Part shown: positions 6,021-9,505 of the stretch, in pieces | Numbering within the stretch: position 1 is the stretch's first letter | How the letters are laid out: every line of letters starts with the position of its first letter | Assembly (NCBI GenBank): GCA_023954595.1 | Contig: JAGSHJ010000089.1 | Coordinates: forward strand, 1-9,505 | DNA: 9,505 nucleotides | Origin: Bacteriovoracaceae bacterium | GTDB taxonomy: Bacteria > Bdellovibrionota > Bacteriovoracia > Bacteriovoracales > Bacteriovoracaceae | Direction of reading: 5' to 3' | Position numbers and translations under genes: made by a program | The notes under the pieces: model-generated | Databases searched by the model: none | Told to the model about the DNA's origin: nothing | Seen by the model: only the letters and a program-made list of their open reading frames with translations

Positions 6021-7745
6021 ATGACAACTACACAAATCCCCGCGTGGGCAAAAGAATTTGAAGTCGTTACTTCTGATGAAGATTTAGCGCAAACAGGGAG
6101 CGAAGAATTTGAGAAACTTCTCAACGAAACTAGCTCTAAAAGCTTCCAAGAAGGTGAAGTTTACAAAGGTCAAGTAATCGCTATCACTGATGACTTAGTT
6201 ACAGTTGATATCGGGTACAAACAAGAAGGTTTGGTTTTCGCCAAAGAATTTAGAAATTACGACGGTACGTTGAAAGTTTCTGAAGGCGACGAGATCGAAG
6301 TTTACCTAGAGAGACTTGAGTCTCACTTAGGAAACCTAGTTCTTTCTAAAGACAAAGCCGAAATCCTTAAAGCTTGGGATAAAATTTCTGAAGCTTGTGA
6401 AAAGGGTCAACCTGTTAAAGGTACAGTTATCGCTAAAGTTAAAGGCGGTCTATCTGTTGACATCGGTGTTAAAGCGTTCCTTCCAGGATCTCAAATTGAC
6501 ATCAGACCTACTAAAAACCTTGATAAGTTCATTGGTAAAACAATGGAATTCAAAGTTATTAAGTTTAACAAGAAAAGAGGGAACATCGTTCTTTCTAGAA
6601 GAGCAATCCTTCAAGAGGAAAGAGGCAAGTTGAGAGACGAGACTCTTGAGCAAATCTCTGAAGGCATGGTTGTTAAAGGTATCGTTAAAAACATCACTGA
6701 TTACGGTGCGTTTATCGATCTTGGCGGCGTTGACGGTCTTCTACATATCACTGACATGTCTTGGGGAAGAGTTAAGCACCCTTCAAACTTATTGGCTGTT
6801 GGCGATGAAATTGATGTTAAAATCTTAAAGTACGATGCATCTAAAGAAAGAGTTTCTCTAGGTCTTAAGCAAGTTCAACCAAATCCTTGGGAATCTGCAC
6901 AAGATAAGTACCAAACTGGAACTAAAGTTAAAGGTGAAATCGTATCTATTAAAGATTACGGAATCTTCGTAGAACTAGACGACGGAATTGAAGGTCTTGT
7001 TCACGTTTCTGAAGTTTCTTGGACTAACCCTAAAGGACCAATCAAAGGTCACAATGTTGGGGATACTATCGAAGCTCAGGTTCTTGAAGTTGACGTAGAA
7101 AACAAAAGAATCTCTCTTGGTCTTAAGCAACTACTTTCTAACCCATGGGATGAGCTAGAAGTTCAATACCCAGTAGGTAGAGAAGTTGAAGGTGTTGTTA
7201 AAGCTGTAGTTGATTTCGGCGTTTTCGTTGATCTTCCAGAAGCACCAGTTGATGCTCTTATTCACGTAAGTGACATCTCTTGGACTAAGAAGAACATCAA
7301 CCCTAATGATGAGTTTAAAGTTGGCGACAAAGTTAAGGCTGCTGTTTTAACTGTTGATAAAGACAACTCTAAATTCTGTCTAGGAATCAAGCAACTTGAA
7401 GAAGATCCTTGGAAGAGAATCGAAGAAAGAATGCCTGTTGGTTCTGTAGTTGAAGGCGAAGTAGTGAGAGTAACTGATTTTGGTGCTTTCGTTGAGCTTG
7501 AGACTGGAATTGAAGGTCTAATTCATATTTCTGAATTGTCTGAAGAAAGAGTTGAGAAGCCAAGCGATGTTATCAAAGTTGGTGACAAAGTTAAGGCGCT
7601 TATCATGTCTATCGATAAAGACGACAAGAAAATCGCACTTTCAAAGAAAAACGCTGAAAATGGCGCTGATCTTTCTAAGTACCAAGAAGAGCAAGGTGGT
7701 ACCAGTGCTCTTGCAGAAAAACTGAAAGGCTTTTCTGTAGATTAA
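6021..7745 (+). CDS. rpsA: 30S ribosomal protein S1
   Basis: 574 residues, close to the E. coli length of 557. S1 binds the small ribosomal subunit and mRNA and helps start translation on structured or weak-Shine-Dalgarno messages. Six S1 (OB-fold) repeats are visible at about 43-110, 128-194, 214-284, 299-369, 385-457 and 473-542. The third to sixth carry clear signatures such as DYGAFIDL (227-234), GLLHITDMSW (239-248), DYGIFVEL (312-319), GLVHVSEVSW (325-334) and DFGAFVEL (486-493), and the linkers repeat GLKQxxxNPW. The first two, which in E. coli bind the ribosome, are more divergent, as is normal. Start chosen: ATG at 6021, preceded by AAGAGGTG (6009-6016). An in-frame TTG at 5925 would add 32 residues but would run through the promoter and leader and has no ribosome binding site. 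Codon use favours ATC, AAC and TTC more than in the neighbours, as expected for high expression. Alone in its transcription unit. Confidence 0.97.
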   Translation: MTTTQIPAWAKEFEVVTSDEDLAQTGSEEFEKLLNETSSKSFQEGEVYKGQVIAITDDLVTVDIGYKQEGLVFAKEFRNYDGTLKVSEGDEIEVYLERLESHLGNLVLSKDKAEILKAWDKISEACEKGQPVKGTVIAKVKGGLSVDIGVKAFLPGSQIDIRPTKNLDKFIGKTMEFKVIKFNKKRGNIVLSRRAILQEERGKLRDETLEQISEGMVVKGIVKNITDYGAFIDLGGVDGLLHITDMSWGRVKHPSNLLAVGDEIDVKILKYDASKERVSLGLKQVQPNPWESAQDKYQTGTKVKGEIVSIKDYGIFVELDDGIEGLVHVSEVSWTNPKGPIKGHNVGDTIEAQVLEVDVENKRISLGLKQLLSNPWDELEVQYPVGREVEGVVKAVVDFGVFVDLPEAPVDALIHVSDISWTKKNINPNDEFKVGDKVKAAVLTVDKDNSKFCLGIKQLEEDPWKRIEERMPVGSVVEGEVVRVTDFGAFVELETGIEGLIHISELSEERVEKPSDVIKVGDKVKALIMSIDKDDKKIALSKKNAENGADLSKYQEEQGGTSALAEKLKGFSVD

Positions 7746-7773
7746 TTTCATAAACAATTTGTTTAGAAATATT

Positions 7774-7803
7774 GGGAGGTCAGTAATGACCTCCCTTTTT
7801 TTT
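7774..7803 (+). terminator. Rho-independent terminator of rpsA
   Basis: A perfect 9-bp stem, GGGAGGTCA (7774-7782) and TGACCTCCC (7787-7795), with a GTAA tetraloop and followed by eight Ts (7796-7803). It starts 28 nt after the rpsA stop codon. Confidence 0.95.
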
Positions 7804-7830
7804 GCCTTTTTTCTTCATCTGTTAGAAATG

Positions 7831-7853
7831 AAAAAGGGCCAGTTAAGGCCCTT
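7831..7853 (-). terminator. Rho-independent terminator of the minus-strand rlmK gene
   Basis: On the minus strand AAGGGCC (7853-7847), a 6-nt loop and GGCCCTT (7840-7834) form a 7-bp stem that runs into a T-run (TTTTT across 7835-7831). It lies 28 nt beyond the rlmK stop and faces the rpsA terminator, so the two convergent units end within about 60 nt of each other. Confidence 0.8.
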
Positions 7854-7881
7854 AATTTATGAATACATGTCTAATTTTAAT

Positions 7882-8826
7882 TTAGTTCTTAGCAGTAATC
7901 TTAAAGCAGTGGTGGATCTTTAAATCGGTAAAGTCTCGAGGAATCGTTTTTAGTGAGATGTCTTTTATTTCAAACTCTCTGAGTAGCTCCTCATCGATTT
8001 TAAACTTCCTAAAGTTATTAGAGAAGTAGAGCTCGCCACCTTTATTAAGTCGTGCCATGCAAAGCCTAACAAGGCCTGTGTGGTCTCTTTGGACATCAAA
8101 TGAACCTTCCATCCTTTTAGAGTTGGAAAAGCTTGGGGGGTCGCAAAAGATTAAGTCATAAGTTTCATCATCTGATTTTAAAAACTCAAAGGTATCACTG
8201 TGAAAAAACCTATGTGAACCTATAGTTAGATTGTTAAGTCTAAAGTTGTCTTTGGCCCAGTTGAGATAGGTCTTGGACATGTCCACTGATGTAACCTGAC
8301 CTTTTCCAAGTGCTGAAGCGATACTGAAAGAGCCAGTGTAGCAAAATAGGTTCAATACACTTTTATTCCTAGAGATCTCCCTGAAAGTTTCTCTCATAGG
8401 TCTATGGTCTAAAAATAGTCCTGAGTCTAAATAATCTGTAAGGTTAACTTTATATTTGCAGCCATTTTCAGTGACCACCATGGTTTGGTCCTGACTTGTA
8501 ATGGTCTCGTATTGATTCTTACCTTTTTGTACTTGGCGTACTTTTAGATAAATATTGGACCTTTCAATCCCCATACTTTGTTGGATGGCCTGAATAATAT
8601 CCGATCGATGTTGTTCGACTTTACTTTGATTTTCTTCAGTAGGTTCAAGTTTTTTGCCTTTTTCCCATACAATGGCACTGTCCTTGTATATGTCTATTAT
8701 ATACGGATACTGAGGAATATCTTTGTCGTATAGCCGATAAGCTTCAATATTATTCTGATTTATCCACTTTTTGAGTTTTTTAAAGTTTTTGAGTAAGCGA
8801 TTCTGAATAGTTGTTTTATCTTCCAT
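7882..8826 (-). CDS. rlmK: Stand-alone RlmK-type 23S rRNA (guanine-N7) methyltransferase
   Basis: 314 residues, matching the size of the C-terminal (RlmK) half of E. coli RlmKL (YcbY), which makes m7G2069 in 23S rRNA from S-adenosylmethionine. Motifs in order: NRLLKN (9-14), YRLYDKDIPQY (30-40), DYLDSGLFLDHR (121-132), SAM-binding motif I NLFCYTGSFS (149-158), acidic motif II residue Asp172 (SVDMS), catalytic-region DPPSFSNSKRM (209-219) and FDVQRDH (223-229), and a C-terminal DFTDLKIHHCF. The N-terminal THUMP and m2G (RlmL) domains of the fused enterobacterial enzyme are absent. A member of the related RlmI family is an alternative, but RlmI has an N-terminal PUA domain not seen here, and the NSKRM/FDVQRDH signatures favour RlmK. 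The ATG at 8826 is the only reasonable start that retains NRLLKN; no Shine-Dalgarno precedes it. Divergent from clpS, monocistronic. Confidence 0.85.
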   Translation of the reverse strand: MEDKTTIQNRLLKNFKKLKKWINQNNIEAYRLYDKDIPQYPYIIDIYKDSAIVWEKGKKLEPTEENQSKVEQHRSDIIQAIQQSMGIERSNIYLKVRQVQKGKNQYETITSQDQTMVVTENGCKYKVNLTDYLDSGLFLDHRPMRETFREISRNKSVLNLFCYTGSFSIASALGKGQVTSVDMSKTYLNWAKDNFRLNNLTIGSHRFFHSDTFEFLKSDDETYDLIFCDPPSFSNSKRMEGSFDVQRDHTGLVRLCMARLNKGGELYFSNNFRKFKIDEELLREFEIKDISLKTIPRDFTDLKIHHCFKITAKN

Positions 8827-8838
8827 ATCCCGTATTAT
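8811..8838 (+). promoter_or_regulatory. Weak candidate promoter for clpS-clpA
   Basis: TTGTTT (8811-8816), a 16-nt spacer and TATTAT (8833-8838). Transcription would start near 8845, giving a leader of about 48 nt before the ATG at 8893. The -10 box overlaps that of the divergent rlmK promoter. Weak matches in AT-rich sequence; another start within 8840-8892 is possible. Confidence 0.3.
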
Positions 8839-8861
8839 AAAATTTAAAATGGGATTGCAAA
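8834..8861 (-). promoter_or_regulatory. Putative promoter of rlmK, placed for a leaderless transcript
   Basis: On the minus strand a perfect TATAAT (8839-8834) is preceded by TTTGCA (8861-8856, 16-nt spacer) or TTGCAA (8860-8855, 15-nt spacer). Only 7 nt lie between the -10 box and the ATG, so transcription would begin at or next to the start codon. The region is AT-rich; the -10 box is the firmer part. Confidence 0.5.
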
Positions 8862-8892
8862 AGAACTGTATCGCTTAAAACGGAATTTAATT

Positions 8893-9249
8893 ATGAACGC
8901 TAAAGTTGGTGGAATTGAAATTGTTATGACTGATAATAATGAAAAATCCGGGGAACCGGGTATTGCTATTGCTGAGAAGACTAAAGTTAAGAAACCGCCA
9001 ATGTACAAGGTTCTTATGCACAATGATGATTACTCCACTATGGAGTTTGTGATTCATGTGCTTATGAAGTTTTTCAGTAAAACATATGAAGAGGCCCATG
9101 CGATAATGCTTCAAGTTCATAATGATGGAATAGGGATTTGTGGAATCTATACCCACGAGGTTGCAGAATCAAAGTCACATAAAGTGAACAGGTATTCTCG
9201 TGGCAAGGGTCACCCTTTAAAATCTAGCATTGAACCTTGCGAATCCTGA
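8893..9249 (+). CDS. clpS: ATP-dependent Clp protease adaptor ClpS
   Basis: 118 residues (E. coli ClpS has 106). ClpS captures proteins with N-degron residues (Leu, Phe, Tyr, Trp) and hands them to ClpA for degradation by ClpAP in the cytoplasm. The flexible N-terminal extension (to about residue 33) precedes the folded domain KKPPMYKV (33-40). The recognition pocket is intact: NDD at 44-46, Met50 (gatekeeper, E. coli Met40), Met72 (Met62) and His76 (His66); ICGIYTHEVAESK follows at 82-94. Start uncertain: ATG 8893 has only a weak GGA (8882-8884), while ATG 8926, which gives 107 residues, has GGTGGA at 8908-8913, rather far away. Immediately upstream of clpA, the classic arrangement. Confidence 0.95.
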   Translation: MNAKVGGIEIVMTDNNEKSGEPGIAIAEKTKVKKPPMYKVLMHNDDYSTMEFVIHVLMKFFSKTYEEAHAIMLQVHNDGIGICGIYTHEVAESKSHKVNRYSRGKGHPLKSSIEPCES

Positions 9250-9253
9250 AATC

Positions 9254-9270
9254 ATACCCATCTTGGGTAT
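9254..9270 (+). other. Perfect 7-bp hairpin between clpS and clpA
   Basis: ATACCCA (9254-9260), loop TCT, TGGGTAT (9264-9270). It lies just before the clpA ribosome binding site GAGAGG (9274-9279) and has no T-run, so it is not a terminator. It may tune clpA translation or protect an mRNA end. Confidence 0.4.
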
Positions 9271-9286
9271 ATAGAGAGGTAAGTTT

Positions 9287-9505
9287 ATGATTAGTTCCCA
9301 ACTGGAAATGTACCTAAATAAAGCAATAAAGAAGGCCAATGAGCGAAAACATGAGTTTTTAACTTTGGAAAACGTTCTACTGGCAATCGTTGATGATAAA
9401 ACTGTTAACAAGGTTCTAAGTGATTGTGGCGTAGATCTTCTACTGCTTAAAAAGGATTTAGAAGACTTTATTAATGAGGATTCTAATTTCTCATTATTAG
9501 ATGAA
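9287..9505 (+). CDS. clpA: ATP-dependent Clp protease ATP-binding subunit ClpA, 5' part
   Basis: First 73 residues of ClpA; the gene runs off the window end. ClpA is the AAA+ unfoldase that feeds substrates to ClpP; its N-domain, which is all that is visible here, docks ClpS. The sequence matches the Clp N (R) domain: the opening SSQLEMYLNKAIKKANE (3-19) is followed by HEFLTLENVLLAI (22-34), matching HEFMTVEHLLLAL of E. coli ClpA, then VDLLLLKKDLEDFI (49-62). The short LAIVDD followed by a brief loop and CGVDL is ClpA-like rather than ClpB- or ClpC-like, and the ClpS gene just upstream supports this. ATG 9287 has GAGAGG (9274-9279) 7 nt before it. Both AAA modules lie outside the window. Confidence 0.92.
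   Translation, partial: MISSQLEMYLNKAIKKANERKHEFLTLENVLLAIVDDKTVNKVLSDCGVDLLLLKKDLEDFINEDSNFSLLDE

Noticed and set aside
6397..6828. Short alternative-frame open frames on both strands inside rpsA
   Set aside because: They follow from the repetitive, biased codon use of S1 and give low-complexity Leu/Lys/Ser-rich peptides without start signals.
6600..7640. Repeated DNA segments within rpsA that might look like a tandem repeat
   Set aside because: They reflect the homologous S1 domains and their GLKQxxxNPW-like linkers, not a mobile or CRISPR repeat.
8855..8880. TTGCAA followed by TTAAAA as a plus-strand clpS promoter
   Set aside because: The spacer is only 14 nt, too short for sigma-70, and TTAAAA is a weak -10 box.
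8887..9156. Minus-strand open frame of 89 residues opposite clpS
   Set aside because: The plus strand encodes an intact ClpS with all pocket residues; the reverse frame has no features of its own.

Overview
The window is about 9.5 kb of AT-rich, gene-dense bacterial chromosome with no sign of mobile elements, CRISPR arrays, tRNA or rRNA. Gram-negative lipid A genes, an intact ClpS/ClpA pair, low G+C, and a GnnA-like oxidoreductase between lpxA and lpxB suggest a predatory bacterium of the Bdellovibrionota, most likely of the Bacteriovorax/Halobacteriovorax type. The assignment is an inference from gene content and general sequence character; no search was run.

Region 1 (1-5921, all + strand) is a lipid A / envelope operon: the 3' end of lpxA, a Gfo/Idh/MocA oxidoreductase best read as gnnA, lpxB, lpxK, a DUF3108-type lipoprotein, and a divergent GT4-like glycosyltransferase. 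Spacing is tight: gnnA/lpxB and lpxB/lpxK each overlap by 11 nt, and the lipoprotein/glycosyltransferase pair by 4 nt (ATGA). LpxA acylates the UDP-sugar, LpxB joins two acylated sugars and LpxK phosphorylates the 4' position. A GnnA between LpxA and LpxB implies a 3-amino UDP-GlcNAc precursor and hence an amide-linked (2,3-diamino) lipid A, as known chemically for Bdellovibrio bacteriovorus. The partner aminotransferase GnnB is not in this window.

Region 2 (5919-7803) is a separate rpsA (ribosomal protein S1) unit. It has a small hairpin at the end of the previous operon, a near-consensus sigma-70 promoter, a short leader with a 6-bp hairpin, a six-S1-domain protein of 574 aa, and a strong rho-independent terminator. 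This terminator faces a second terminator that serves the convergent minus-strand gene.

Region 3 (7831-8826, - strand) is a stand-alone RlmK-type 23S rRNA methyltransferase, the half that in E. coli is fused to RlmL. Its start codon lies 7 nt past a perfect TATAAT box, suggesting a leaderless transcript.

Region 4 (8827-9505, + strand) holds clpS followed by the start of clpA, the adaptor and unfoldase of the N-degron / ClpAP proteolysis pathway, separated by a short hairpin.

I see no wholly new system. The points most worth a second look are the lipid A operon (gnnA without gnnB, altered LpxA active-site and chain-length positions, an unusual lipoprotein plus glycosyltransferase pair) and the free-standing, possibly leaderless rlmK.
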